A stretch of 6,466 nt of DNA. Source: Desulfuromonadaceae bacterium (GTDB lineage: Bacteria; Desulfobacterota; Desulfuromonadia; Desulfuromonadales; Syntrophotaleaceae). The translations under genes were made by a program, and so were the position numbers. The stretch spans positions 1-6,466 of the forward strand of contig JAIOSZ010000062.1 in assembly GCA_021107335.1 (NCBI GenBank). The letters are read 5' to 3'. Of this stretch, positions 6,332-6,466 are shown one piece after another. Position 1 is the first letter of the stretch; the number at the start of each line of letters is the position of its first letter. A model generated the notes under the pieces. The model was not told where the DNA came from and searched no databases. It saw only the letters and a program-made list of their open reading frames with translations.

Positions 6332-6466
6332 ATGCCAGGTTTTATTCTGGTCGTCATTTTGCTCGGCTTGATTTTGGTGACCATCTTTCTCGGCGTGCGC
6401 ATTGTTCCTCAGGGCTATAAGCATGTGGTACAGCGTCTCGGTAAATACCACAAGACCCTGAATCCG
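6332..6466 (+). CDS. SPFH/stomatin-like protein, QmcA family (5' part, runs off the window)
   Basis: Only the first 45 codons are present; the frame is open to the window edge. Residues 3-22 form one N-terminal membrane anchor. They are followed by VRIVPQGYKHVVQRLGKY (22-39), which closely resembles the start of the SPFH (band 7) domain in QmcA/stomatin proteins, where a VPQGY motif opens the domain and an RxGKY/RxGRY motif follows. Such proteins oligomerise into membrane rings or microdomains, and QmcA is linked to the FtsH protease in E. coli. The ATG at 6332 has GGGAGG (6318-6323) 8 bases upstream. Its position just after an NfeD gene is the standard arrangement and supports both calls. 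Whether it is QmcA or another stomatin subgroup needs the missing C-terminus. Confidence 0.88.
   Translation, partial: MPGFILVVILLGLILVTIFLGVRIVPQGYKHVVQRLGKYHKTLNP

Overview
The window reads as chromosomal housekeeping DNA from a moderately GC-rich Gram-negative bacterium. The best guess is a Desulfuromonadales/Geobacter-Pelobacter type deltaproteobacterium. That guess is inference. It rests on an RNase J sitting beside envelope genes, on the style of the FtsK and QmcA-like proteins, and on an intergenic inverted-repeat element that, from memory only, resembles repeats in that group. No marker gene here settles the taxonomy.

All six genes lie on the + strand, packed tightly. Positions 1-132 are upstream non-coding DNA with a plausible sigma70 promoter. 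A PlsC-type acyltransferase (133-840) overlaps a ribonuclease J gene (837-2510) by four bases (ATGA), so the pair is probably translationally coupled. A 180-base gap follows. It is mostly filled by a ~129-bp imperfect inverted-repeat element (2509-2637) carrying a terminator-like hairpin, and ends in a second small hairpin directly upstream of the next ribosome binding site. Next come uppP (2691-3482, GTG start), a short gap with a perfect GC-rich palindrome, and a complete 761-residue ftsK (3516-5801). The window closes with an NfeD-family membrane protein (5845-6300) and the first 45 codons of a QmcA-like SPFH/stomatin gene (6332 to the window end).

Most products act at the cytoplasmic membrane: phosphatidic acid synthesis (PlsC), recycling of the undecaprenyl carrier for peptidoglycan and other envelope polymers (UppP), chromosome translocation at the division septum (FtsK), and the NfeD/SPFH membrane-microdomain pair. 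RNase J is the exception, as an RNA decay and processing enzyme. All catalytic motifs checked are intact, and I see no frameshift, pseudogene, tRNA, CRISPR array or transposase gene. The window does not show a clear new biological system. The most interesting object is the inverted-repeat element after the RNase J gene, followed by the possible RNA hairpins around uppP and a glutamate-rich insert inside the FtsK motor.
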